Positions 44,660 through 55,265 of a stretch of 64,000 nt of DNA are shown here, piece after piece. Both the position numbers and the translations under genes were made by a program. Numbering within the stretch: the first letter of the stretch is position 1; each line of letters starts with the position of its first letter. This stretch comes from Toxotes chatareus (lineage: Eukaryota; Chordata; Actinopteri; Toxotidae): positions 7,772,783-7,836,782 of the forward strand of contig CM028901.1 of assembly GCA_016801885.1 (NCBI GenBank). The letters are read 5' to 3'. Below the pieces are notes generated by a model. It was given only the letters and a program-made list of their open reading frames with translations, was not told the DNA's origin and made no database searches.

Positions 44660-44975
44660 AGACAACTGGCCCCTGGGCACAGACATGTAAAAGGCCCCTA
44701 ATCCCTCCTTAAAGCAGCAAAGCAACCAAACTGACAGAAATACAAAACTACAGATGACAAATCTGTCTGTAGTTGTTTCACGTATTTTTGCAGTGATTTT
44801 GTGTTTCTTTGTTATTATTTTGCATCTTATTTTGTCATTTTGTTCTTCTCTGTGGTGATTTTATGTCTTTGTGAGGTAATATTGAGTCTCTTTGGGGGTT
44901 ATTTAACATACCTTTCCACAGTCCACTTCAAATAAAGGCTCTGGCTCAGGGGCCCACTGACCCTTTGGACCCCGG
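44660..44975. repeat. Dispersed repeat with internal 20-base minisatellite
   Basis: The left edge has CTGGCCCCTGGGCAC and the right edge CTCAGGGGCCCACTG, roughly inverted. Between them (about 44773-44905) are diverged units of the type ATTTTGTGTCTCTTTGTGGT. I recall this architecture from other teleost genomes. The internal units are badly eroded. Confidence 0.55.
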
Positions 44976-46840
44976 AGCATGTACCCAGCAGGCCCGTTCA
45001 GTAATCCCTCCATGAGCCTGTAAACACATGCACACAATGATTTATAAAATTATGTGGACATTTGGATTTTAGCTTCTAAATCATCAGCAGAAACTGTATA
45101 AAATCCTGCTCAGATTCCAAACAAACAGATCAAACTTCAGTGTCTTCGATGATAGTGGAACTCAGTTGTAAAAAAGCAGTAAAGCAACAATTTCCAGTGT
45201 TTGCCACTAGATGTCCATGTAGGATAAAGTGAGGTCCAGGCCTCTGAAGTCCAGAAATATTTGGTCCATAATTTACAATCTAGAGGAAGAGGCTGTGTAC
45301 TGCAGCACATTGAATTTGAACTGAATGAGCCAGGTATGATATTCGGGGGGAGAAATGCTCATAATACTATGAGTATGTTTTAAATCATCAAATGTAAAGT
45401 CTCCCAAGGTTTTGAAACACCCCCCAGTTGACTGACATAAAAAAGAAAAATACAGAGGGTATGTCCTCAGGGTGCAGCTATTGTCTTGCAGACAAACATG
45501 ACCATACAGCTGAATAGTTTTGGCCAAGTCAGTCACCTTCACACAAACAGGGGACTAAAAAGATCTAGTTCCTTACTTTATTACATGAAGCTAAAACTTT
45601 TATCCTCATGACCCTCAGTCTTCATGTGATACTGAGAGATGAGCAGTGGTGGGACAACAGTCATGGATAGTCACGGAGCTGCTTTTTCTGTTTTATAAAT
45701 ACATGTTATCTACTAAATATTGTGAATCTTCCTTACTGTCATTTTACTGCTGCTGCTTCTGTCTACTCTATACATACAAAGTGTTTTGCACAGACTGGAT
45801 GAAGGATCTGTTCTCGGTTTCTCTCTCTGTGACAACTGTAAGCCAGACTGTACGGCATGTGACTATTTTTCTAGCTTTTCCACCTGAAATATTTCACAAC
45901 TGAGTCAAAACATTATTCAAAGACCTTCGTCTGAATGAAAACGGTTTAGCCTTTGTTCTCCAAATGGTTTGAAAATCATTACCAGAACTTGAAAACCACA
46001 TCTGGTTACCACCACCAGCTAAGTAGCCTACGTGTGTGGACGAGTCTGTAGTGATCTGATACAAGATTACAGCACAAGTTCCACCCTTCTTTGGCCTTAG
46101 TTTATGTACTGCAGTTCATACTGAGATTAACTGTACATGTTTGAAGGTTGGTGTTGTGTGCCTCATGTCCATTCCTCCGCTACAATTACAACACCCTCAC
46201 TTGTTTGTGCCAAAAATATGTCTCCCATTCCTTCTTGCTTATGTCAAGGAGTAAGCCACAAAAATTCATTCCCTGGCCATTCAAAAGCCAAACTTGTGAA
46301 TTAATCACCAGTTCCTCAGCTTTGACAGAACAAGTCTGTTTACATTTATGCCTTTGTTCTTAAAACAGCGAGATCGAGCAATGTTAACGTGTAAATCTGT
46401 GTAACGTGTAAAACACAGCTATGATTTCAGGATGTTTAGAGGATTTTGTGTTAAAAATTGGGCCAAGTTCAAGCCTGAATGGTCCCTGTTTAGGACATTG
46501 TAAAATGGCTCATAAATACCAGGAGCATCACACCTCCTGCTTCCACACCAACCACTCCATTCACAGGAGTCTTGGCTTGTAGTCTTTAGAGGAACAAAAA
46601 GCTGCAAAATAATACTTTAACCAAAAAAAGTGCAATCCTTAATTCACATTTTAAGTAGGAATAGGTTACAAAAATACCTGCAGACAGTGTCTCTTTCCAG
46701 CAATTAAATTAATTTTCCCTCATTTCCTTAATAGACACTAAGGGAAAATCCTTGCTCCTGACTCTGCTGTTACCGGGCCAGTAAATAGTGATTCAGATCG
46801 CATGTAACAGGCTGCAGTCAACGACTCATTTTTTCCGACG
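44976..46840. other. Intergenic spacer, nothing recognised
   Basis: Between the pip4p2 promoter side and the next plus-strand gene I see no family-like reading frame, RNA gene or named repeat beyond the 44660-44975 element. Open frames here are short and lack homology I can recognise. Confidence 0.5.
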
Positions 46841-46841
46841 A

Positions 46842-46906
46842 CTTCAGGCACCAGAGGAGCGTCGCAGCTCGCACAGACTGCTTCGTCGCTGGCGTTTCTT
46901 TGCAAG
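46842..46906 (+). other. Possible noncoding first exon of the secreted coiled-coil gene
   Basis: A CpG-richer stretch ends in a good donor (TTTGCAAG|GTAAAG, last exon base 46906). The only obvious acceptor partner before the start codon is TTTTGGTCAG, after which exon sequence would begin at 47569, five bases before the ATG. The left edge at 46842 is arbitrary. This is a splice-signal inference only. Confidence 0.35.
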
Positions 46907-47573
46907 GTAAAGTCACTTATGTACACCAGACAAACCTGAGCGTATTGTAGAATTATTCGCAAAATTGTGTTTCCTTAATTGGGCCTGGTTGTTGTTGTAG
47001 GGATTAAAAATTGAGGATTAAATGTTTTTGCTCCGTTATTTTTCAAACTTTCTGTGCTTGCAAACTATTGTGAAGTTGCCAAAGTGAAACTAAAACTTCC
47101 GGTAACAAAATAAGCAATAAAACCTAAATTTATGCTGCAGCCTTTTAGAGACGTTCAAGTTACTGTTACTAAAATAACGTTCTTGATGGAGAAATACACA
47201 CTGTAATTAACCGTTTAATTCTATTATCTAGTTCATAATTTATACTTTTATTTTGAAGGTAAAATCATATTTTGTCTTCACTGACTCAGTTTTATGCCAG
47301 AGAAAAATCTCACTGCTGCTCTTAACTCTGAAAATACAGTAGTCTCTGTTTTGTGTTGGTATGAGGAGAGAAAAGATTTGTTGTGTGAATAAAACAATAG
47401 CTTTGTTACAGAAAAAGACCACACTGGAAAAACTGTTCAGTGGATGAGGTCTATCCTGTTACCAACAAAAGACTTTTCCAGCCATTACAGCTGTGTGTGT
47501 TCCACTATGAATCTGCTCTATCTTCTTGCAAGTCTAATCAAGCTTAATACTTTATGTTTTGGTCAGTTTAGAG

Positions 47574-49178
47574 ATGCTTCAGGGGGCAGTGACCAAGGCT
47601 GTGCTCTGCCTGTCCTGCTGCCTCCTGTTGGGGGTCTGCTTACCAGCAGAGGGTGCAGGACCAGCAGGTCCTCTTCCTACATTTCCGCCTGAACAAGAGT
47701 CAGGGGAACCAGACCTTGAGGACTGGGAGTGGGGCTCTGGATCATCTCTTCTGCACCTGCTCCACAGTTTCCCTGCTGACAGCCCCTTCATAACAGAGAC
47801 CCCAGGAAAACCAGTTAACTGCACCCAGCGGTTCTGGTTACCACCATCCTCTGCAATCTGTTGGGAAAACATAGCCGGGCCCGAGGAGTTTGCAAAGTCC
47901 CGTTTGCTTGTTCTGCAAAACAGGGCTGCCCTGCAGGCTGTGTCTACCTCCAGTGGCGTGGAGGAAGGAGGGATCTCCTATGACTACCAAGCCAGAGAGG
48001 AGGTCCAGGGGATCCGCTCAGACCACCTGAGTGTGGTAGAAACTATGCAGACAATGGAAAAGGTGTTTGTCTCATTGGAGGAGAAGAGGAAAGAGGGGAA
48101 GGAGCAGAGGACCCTCACAGGGTAAGAAACAGAAATCCATGGACCATTTACCGATCATCTCTGTGGCTTGAATAATCACAGGCCTGATAGGTACTAAAAT
48201 TAATTAAAAAAGCAACAAACTCACAAGCAATATTACTATTTTCTACTAATATGGGATATAAAAAGGTTTAGTAGCTTATCCCTCGATATCCCAAAATAAT
48301 ATACTGAGAGCAAATTTAAGAAAAAGGTAAATATTCCAGCCACTCCGGTTTTTTGTTTTATAAAAATGATGTAATAGCCAAATATCTGTGATGTTTGGCA
48401 GTTACATGATGCTGAAGACATTTCCCCTAGATGTCTGCTCCAAACAGTGCTGCGGTATGTTTTAAACTGTGGCGCAGTGACTAAAGAGACTGGTGTGATG
48501 TCAATATGGCCCCCGGTTGCCTCATACTCCTATTTACATACACGCTTTACAACCATGTTTTGCAAAGACCAGTCATATTACACAGCTTTCAGCCTCACTG
48601 TAGAAAAGTGATTACATTTCCAGCAAATACTGATCCAAGACCAGCTGTAGAGCTAGTCATAAATTATTATTATTAGTGAGGTAATCAGGAACCCTAGATC
48701 AGTGGTTCTTGTTTGGCCCAAACAAAACACTGACTGAATGCCAAAGAAGACAGAGTGGAAACATTGTCCAGACAAGCAGCTGAGTCATTTCCAGTGTTTT
48801 CCAACAGTCATCTGTCAGAACATCTGGCTGAGACAAGGCTCTGGCTCTAAAACAGTTGTAAAGTATTAGCATTCAGCTCAGTGCTTTCTCTCTATTAGAT
48901 GAGAGAGAACAAATTCATAACTCATGGATTTATGAAATTGTTCTCAATCTCATGCAAAGCAGTGCGTGTGTGTGTGTGTGTGTGTAAATGCATCAAAAAC
49001 CCGCAGACATTAACCTGTGGTCGTCATCCCTTTCAGCATGAAGGAGCATCTTGCCAACACAAGGGACAACATCGATGGCAGAGAGCACATGGCAAACCAC
49101 CTGGAGAAGCAGTTTTCTACTTTAGAGAATACTCTGCTTAACATGCAGATTCGGCTCAACAAACTCATCCAGCAGTGA
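47574..49178 (+). CDS. Unrecognised small secreted coiled-coil protein
   Basis: I do not recognise this gene. Two coding exons (47574-48121 and 49037-49178, GT-AG, joined inside a Gly codon) give 229 residues. Residues 1-27 are a clear signal peptide (VLCLSCCLLLGVCLPAEG). A Pro/acidic region follows, with EDWEWGSGSS (49-58), a plausible glycosaminoglycan attachment setting. N82-C-T is an N-glycosylation sequon. C83 and C96 are the only mature-region cysteines and may pair. From about residue 105 to the end the chain is charged and helical with heptad-like spacing (VETMQTMEKVFVSLEEK; LENTLLNMQIRLNKL), suggesting oligomerisation. There is no transmembrane segment after the signal peptide. The real start is the ATG at 47574; a TTG upstream is not needed. 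It lies between pip4p2 and chrac1. Confidence 0.8.
48965..48986. repeat. TG microsatellite near the last exon of the secreted coiled-coil gene
   Basis: About ten TG units, 50 bases before the exon starting at 49037. Confidence 0.9.
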
Positions 49179-49383
49179 TAGTGTCATGGACCCACTGCAT
49201 TTTTTTTCTTCCCTTATTTGAACTGTATTTATATATTCATGTATTGTACAACAATTTAGTAAACGCATGCATGCTCAGGATTATCTAAGTCTGTAGTAAG
49301 ACGACAAAACACGCTTTAAATGTACCTTATGTCATTAACACACCAACAAAAGTAAAACATGTAACTTGGAGTTTGCAGAGATG

Positions 49384-49389
49384 AATAAA
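49384..49389 (+). terminator. Polyadenylation signal of the secreted coiled-coil gene
   Basis: AATAAA lies 206 bases after the stop codon. Confidence 0.6.
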
Positions 49390-50542
49390 CCTCACATTAT
49401 CAGGGAGATTTGATGAACAGGTAGCAGTTAAATCCAGTTTTATATCGCCAGTTTGCAAACACCTTCCATATGGAGATTTCATGGTCTCATTAATAGCCTC
49501 TAGTAAAACCGCAAGACATTTGTGAAGCTAGGAACAGAATAAGTGACTTGTTTAACTTGGTTTATTTCAATATCAAATCTAAACAACAAATTTGCAAATA
49601 TATGAGGAAGATTCCTTGAAAGGTGGTCAGCTGTTATATACACTAAAATATTCACATCTGTTCGGCGGAGTGTGAATTTTCATTTGGAACAGACACAGCA
49701 TGTTCAGCTGCTTTGTAATTAAGCTGGAAAACAGAGGTATTTGTACTTTCCATTAGTTTAGATATCTTTCAAGTATTTATGATTATCTACTCACAACTCA
49801 AACATGAAAAAACAAAAAAACAAAACACAGAATCAGTATCATCAGCACATTTCACCTGGAAATCGATGTTTGACAGCTTCTCTTCACCGAATCATATTTT
49901 AAAGGCAATAATAAGTCAGGAGCTGAGACATCTGTGCTCCAGCTGTGTGTGGAATTGATTCTTGGTCTGTAGCGTGAGAGAAGCCTGCAAGTTGTTAAGT
50001 AAAACCAATTCATTCTTCCTAATAGCTGTACAAGCAAAACAAAATTTATAAGACTTTGTGATCAGAAAACCTTCCAATGATAGTCTAGGAATGCTGACCA
50101 CATGCAAGATCGCTCTGAAATCCTAAAAACATTCAAGTGTAACAACACTATTTTTGCCTACCAAGAAAATATTGTCTTTGTAGAGGTAATCAATTCTACA
50201 GAAAACTCAGTGGATGATTGCATTATGATTCATCTGTGGCTGCTTTGTTTAGGCCATTAATACAAATTTAGCTTGCTGGCATCAATTATTTATCATAAAT
50301 ATACAGTACAACTTCTAGTTTTCTCTAAGACTCTGCGTGTTGTTGTGTTTAAAGTTGATCTCTGAGTCTTCATTTCACATTAGCCCTGCATGGCTTTTTC
50401 CGCAAGCCCTAAAACTGAGCTCAGTCAGTGTATTCTGAAGCACTGAGAAATTACAGGCTGCATCCTCTGCCAGTCACTTGCATGGCAGGACGTGTACATT
50501 TGATCTGTCCACACGTGAAATGCAGCCGGTGCAGTGTTCTTT
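49390..50542. other. Spacer between convergent genes; holds the chrac1 3'UTR
   Basis: The left gene ends near 49.4 kb and chrac1 reads in from the right. TTTATT at 49561-49566 is a candidate chrac1 polyadenylation signal on the minus strand, about 980 bases after its stop. Otherwise I see nothing. Confidence 0.4.
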
Positions 50543-51999
50543 TTAAAAGTCAGCATCCTCTTCTTGCATTTGCTCCAATGACTTGAGGTAATCTCGCGCC
50601 AAGATCTTCTTAGGCAGAATATCTATCAGTTAAAGACAGAATATTATACTGTGTTACACTCATTACTACATTCACTACTTGTCTTCTTAGCGTAGATATA
50701 CAATGCCATCCCTGTTACTGGGGGAGAGTAATAACATTTGGCCCATTTCAGCTCTCAGAACTTATCATGCCAGGATGATGATGATGATGACGAGCATGAT
50801 GAAACTCTGTTTACAGCTTCTGACAATGATTCCATGGTTGATGTCTGGATGTGGAGGTAGGTTTATTACACTCAAATACTAAATACATACAGAGACCTGC
50901 TGTTGTAGCTTAATGACTGGAATAGGAGAATACAAGTTTACAATTACAGTAAAGAACTAGTTTGACTCTTAGTAGTTTAGGTCAATATACACCTTACAAT
51001 GAAGTGGTAGTAAATGAGGAGAAGGAGTGGGAGATAAAGTATGGATAAGATCCTCTATCATGGTAATTTTATAATGGAATATCAATATACAACATGATAT
51101 AGAACATTTCCTGGAAAATAAGTCACTAATCTATTATTGGATAAAACAGACCATAATATAAAAAACACAGCAGTATTATAAACCAAAATATTTGAACAGT
51201 TAAATCCACCCTTCATGAATGGTATAATGTTTAGGCAGAAACTGTTTCAGTGAGGTGCTAATTCGACATTATGTTAATACACAGCTTAGTTTTTAGGCCA
51301 CATTAGTTTTAGCTGAGTGTACCTAATAAACTGGCAAATAACTATATACTATGACCAAAGAACACTATTTAGCTAAGTTCAGAAAGATTCAAGGTTACAT
51401 TAATGTTTCAGTGGTAAAGAGTCAGTGCATGCCTCAGGTAGTCCCTGTGGGTCTGTCAGACTGTGGCTGAGTCTCACCTGTTAGGAAGTGGAAAGTCTCG
51501 GTCGCCTCCGCGGTGTTGGCCAGGTCGCTGTAGGACAAGGTGTTAGTTTCCTTTCCGGATCCGTTGTTGAATGAGGAGAGAGCCAGGTGCTGGACAAACA
51601 GCTCCTTCAACAACAACAGCCACAACAAAACAACACAAGTCAGCAAAAGATAAATTCACACAAAGTACAAAGGGTACTTGAGTTCAAACAGAAACCGGAG
51701 CAGCTGCATTTACAGTTTTTCGAGAAGCTAACGGTGCTAACGCCTGTTAGCAGCCGCGGCAGCAGCAGCAGGTGGATGAGCTGATCACTGAGCTAGCACA
51801 GCTCAGTGAACCGATCATTTAGCATCAAACTGTAGCTTACTGTCGCCTTGGTGGTGAGGAAAAGAGCGTCCTGGTTGATGCTGGAGACATCCGGGGAGCT
51901 CTTCATGATCAACCTCACTCTGGATATCGGGAGGGAGATTGTCTTTTTGTTGCTAGACGTCTGGTCGTCTTTGTCGGGATTATTTTGAGACATCTTCAT
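50543..51999 (-). CDS. chrac1: CHRAC1, histone-fold subunit of the CHRAC remodeller
   Basis: Histone-fold protein that pairs with POLE3 and joins ACF1 and SNF2H in the CHRAC chromatin remodeller; nuclear. Coding exons in order are 51999-51841, 51604-51478 and 50622-50543, giving 121 residues (119 if the second in-frame ATG at 51993 is used; that one has A at -3). The histone fold runs from about 19 to 105: ISLPISRVRLIMKSS, DVSSINQDALFLTTKATE, FVQHLA, YSDLANTAEATETFHFL and DILPKKILARDYLKSLE. The C-terminus stops at QMQEEDADF, so it lacks most of the acidic tail of the roughly 131-residue mammalian protein. It is head to head with gatad1, 818 bases apart. Confidence 0.95.
51290..51345 (+). repeat. 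Possible end fragment of a fish repeat
   Basis: GCTGAGTGTACCTAATAAAC resembles the GTGTACCTAATAAAGTGGCC terminus that I recall from a common teleost repeat. The rest of the element is not evident. It lies in chrac1 intron 2. Confidence 0.35.
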
Positions 52000-52817
52000 G
52001 AGGACGAGGCGCCAGACAGACGGAACTTCAAGTATTGTTTTGAACGCTGACGCAGTTCTTCTTCTCCTTCAAACTAACGGTGGTTACGAGCTGTTGATCC
52101 GGATTACTGCCACCTGCTGGACCGGAGACACTTCACCTGAAAAACATTACTGCGGCTGTTACTGTCAAGCATGTTCAAATATCATCATTATATCTTTTTC
52201 TGTAACGACTATAGTTTCATAAAGTTCAGTTTGACAGGGATGTTGGATTGTATTGCTTTTTGTGTCCACAATATCTTCTTTTTTTCTTCGTGTTTCCTGT
52301 TGTATTGGATTGTACTATTTGATCAGGTTTTGTATTGTGTTTATATTGTACCCAACAGTAAGTTTATATAAAAGATGCATATATTGTACAGCAGCTTTTT
52401 GTAGTACGATATTAACATTCATCTGCTGTAAGGTCACGACCACTGCGTCCTCGAGTCCAGGGGTGGCGCTTGACTACGTGCCCAAATCCTAACCACCGAA
52501 GAAGAGCTGATGCTAGCGATCAGCGCAGAAGAAGAAGCGGTGGCGGATAGTAATGGCGGCGATTTGGCTACACAAATAAACAATCCAGTTTTCAGTTTAA
52601 AGCTGTCGTTATAGTCCTAAGAAGTCTCATGTCATAGCTGGCTGTCTTAAGTCTATATGTAGCAGAAAGGACACATCTGTCACTATATTGTTGTCATTTG
52701 CTGGAGTCGCATCTGTCTGATATTGATGTTAGCAGGGCCCGACTGTGCAGCTTCTTCTCATTGTTGAACATTGAGCTAATTTCTTCGTACCCTGGCGTCG
52801 TTTTGTGACCATTAACG
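52000..52817. promoter_or_regulatory. Shared divergent promoter region of chrac1 and gatad1
   Basis: The two start codons are 818 bases apart on opposite strands. ATGGCGGC at 52553-52560 matches the YY1 core, in a GAAGAAGAAGCGGTGGCGG setting. There is no TATA box. It is inferred to contain both transcription starts. Confidence 0.55.
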
Positions 52818-54347
52818 ATGCCTCTGGGTTTGAAACCATGCTGCGCCGTTTGCAAGACGAACTCTTCGTCCATGTGGAAGAAGGGAAACCAGGGAGAAAT
52901 CCTGTGTAACAACTGCACGGGAAAGAGCAGCAGCGGCGGAGTGTCAGGACCCTCCATGTCCTCCAGCACACAGCCCAGCAATGGCGGAGGCAAGCAGGTT
53001 AGTTACTCTGTGCAAGCGTGTTTGCATCATGAGCTGTTTGTCCGGACTTTGTAGTGTTTTTTTTAAAGGTAACCCTCTAAAATAAAAATCCACAGATGAT
53101 GGTACTTCTGGTCTTATTGGACTTTGATCAGTAAGAGACTGTAATGTAGTGATGATAATAAAACCTAGAGCTGTTCCAGAGACGATGAATACATATCTGT
53201 GAACTATGTTCCAGGACAAAAAAAGATATCACCCCTGGTGACTTCACTGGAAAATGTTTTTTTTTTCATTCAAATGATAGAGCTCTGATGTCTTTATCTT
53301 TCTGATATTATAGCAAAGAAAATAATCAAATTACACCGGACTGTATCTAAATGCCCGATACGTGTTGTTTTTAATCTTTAGTCCAAGCAGGAGATTCACA
53401 GGAGGTCTGCACGGCTGAGAAGTACCAAGTACAAAGCTCCTGCATCTGAGAAGAAGGTGTCCACAAAGGGAAAGGGAAGAAGACACATATTTAAACTAAA
53501 AAATGTAAGCTAGCAGTGGGTTTAATCAGTCAGTATTGTTATTTCTTCTGTTCCACTGTGCTGCAAGTTTATACATCTAACTGCTGTGCGTGTTTTCTTC
53601 CTTTCTTCAGCCAATCAAAGCACCAGAATCTGTTGCAACAATCATCACGTCAGAATCCGTATTTTATAAGGTGTGGTGTTTATTCTTATCAAGCAAAACT
53701 AATCTTATATTTCTCTTCATTGTCAGAAATGATCACCTTTACAATTAGTATTTCTTCATCTAATTGCGACTTTAACCACTGCACTGTTGTACTGAACTTT
53801 CATGCTGTGAGAAGGAGCCAGACTCTGGTCATACTCAGTTTCTCTGTTTGTGCCGACAGGGTGTTTACTACCAGACAGGAGACGTGATCAAGGTAACGGA
53901 TGAAGAGGACGGGAAGCCGTATTATGCTCAGATTCGAGGGTTTGTTCAGGACCAGTATTGTGAAAAGAGTGCAGCATTGACCTGGTTAATCCCCACCCAG
54001 GCCAGCCCAAAGGACCAATTTGATCCAGGGACATACATTGTTGGTGAGTAATGAGAAATGAAAACTGTGTGTTGTTTTTTTTTTTTTTTCTTTATGCCTT
54101 TTGTTTGACTTGTTTTGGGAACTGTCTGTTTTATATATATCTGCTTTGTATTCCAGGTCCAGAGGAGGATCTGCCCAGAAAGATGGAGTACCTGGAGTTT
54201 GTGTGTCATGCCCCCTCTGAATATTTCAAGTCACGGAGCTCTCCGTTCCCCACCATCCCCGTCCGACCTGAAAAAGGCTACATCTGGACCCATATAGGAC
54301 CCACACCAGCCCTTACTATCAAAGAGTCTGCCAGTGGCAGCAGTTAA
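52818..54347 (+). CDS. gatad1: GATAD1, GATA zinc finger domain-containing protein 1
   Basis: Nuclear chromatin protein associated with H3K4me3 and with KDM5/EMSY-SIN3B type complexes. Exons are 52818-52997, 53382-53504, 53611-53670, 53860-54043 and 54157-54347, all GT-AG and in phase, giving 245 residues. The zinc finger is C9-x2-C12-x17-C30-x2-C33. After it comes a Ser/Gly-rich linker (about 35-58), shorter than the Gly-rich linker of the 269-residue mammalian protein. Then follow the basic KQEIHRRSARLRSTKYK segment and the highly conserved C-terminal domain (GKPYYAQIRGFVQDQYCEKSAA, PRKMEYLEFVCHAPSEYFKS, EKGYIWTHIGPTPA). The start matches the invariant MPLGLKP. Identification is firm. Confidence 0.96.
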
Positions 54348-54411
54348 CAGGACCTCTGATATGGACTCACTCTGTTGCTTTTAAACAGACATTTGTATAT
54401 TTATGTAATAT

Positions 54412-54568
54412 AATAAAAAACAAAAATGGTTGTTGACTACAGCCATTACTTCAGATTGAAGACGAGCTGTAATTTGACATAGAGGAGACCAGATGTAACC
54501 ACACTTAAAAAAAAAAGTTGTTTACACATGTGCAGCATTGGAATATTACTTTTGTATTCACAAATAAA
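54412..54568 (+). terminator. gatad1 polyadenylation signals
   Basis: AATAAA at 54412-54417 (65 bases after the stop) and again at 54563-54568. Two 3' ends are plausible. Confidence 0.6.
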
Positions 54569-55265
54569 CAAAAAAATTTGTTTCCACTATTCTTTTTGTC
54601 TGTGTTGTTTAAAAAATAATTTATTCATTTACTGAGCTGACGTGTGGGCAATGGATGGACCAACATGACATTTTTTCCCTTTTTTGTGTATTATAAACAA
54701 TAGAAGTTACAATGAAAGAAACAGCCAACAACTGTTTCTTGCCTCAGCTTCATCTAATTTACAGCTGACTTGTGTAATGATGCTCTGCAGTTATTGAAAA
54801 ATAAGTCTCATGGGTTACATTTTGAAAGGTTGGCTGGTGGACATCTTTGTGTAGATGTACACACAGAGGATGAATACATTTATATTTTAGATATCATTAT
54901 TATTATCATTATCACATTAGTTAAACATAGACAAAACTCCACATATTTCCAGCACAAGCTGTTTTACAAATTTATAGTTAAGTCACGTCTCATTTCCCGT
55001 CGTTGTCCACCAAACACACAGCCGTCAATTCAGCCTCACTGAGTGTTGCCGAAGAAGGAAGTGCGCTGAAGTGAAGCCTCTCGCTCTGCCTTCACACTCT
55101 TGGATAAACATCCCAGTCTAACTAACAAGCTTCACCTCGTCTGTGCGAAAGAAAGTCTCCTGGTGCTCCAGCAGGGAAATGGATGTTCCACTAGCGTCAG
55201 ATTTATTTTTCCCTCATGGGCTGGACGTGATTATTTTTTTCTTGATCTAAAGAAAAGGCAGGAGT
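54569..55265. other. Spacer between gatad1 and the nkd2 gene
   Basis: It contains the nkd2 5'UTR and promoter. The part nearest the gene (55020-55260) is richer in GC. I see no TATA box or other site I would defend. Confidence 0.4.

Noticed and set aside
50776..50799. GATGATGATGATGACGAGCATGATGAA run that could encode an acidic tail
   Set aside because: It reads acidic only on the plus strand, while chrac1 is on the minus strand; no splice signals link it to a gene.
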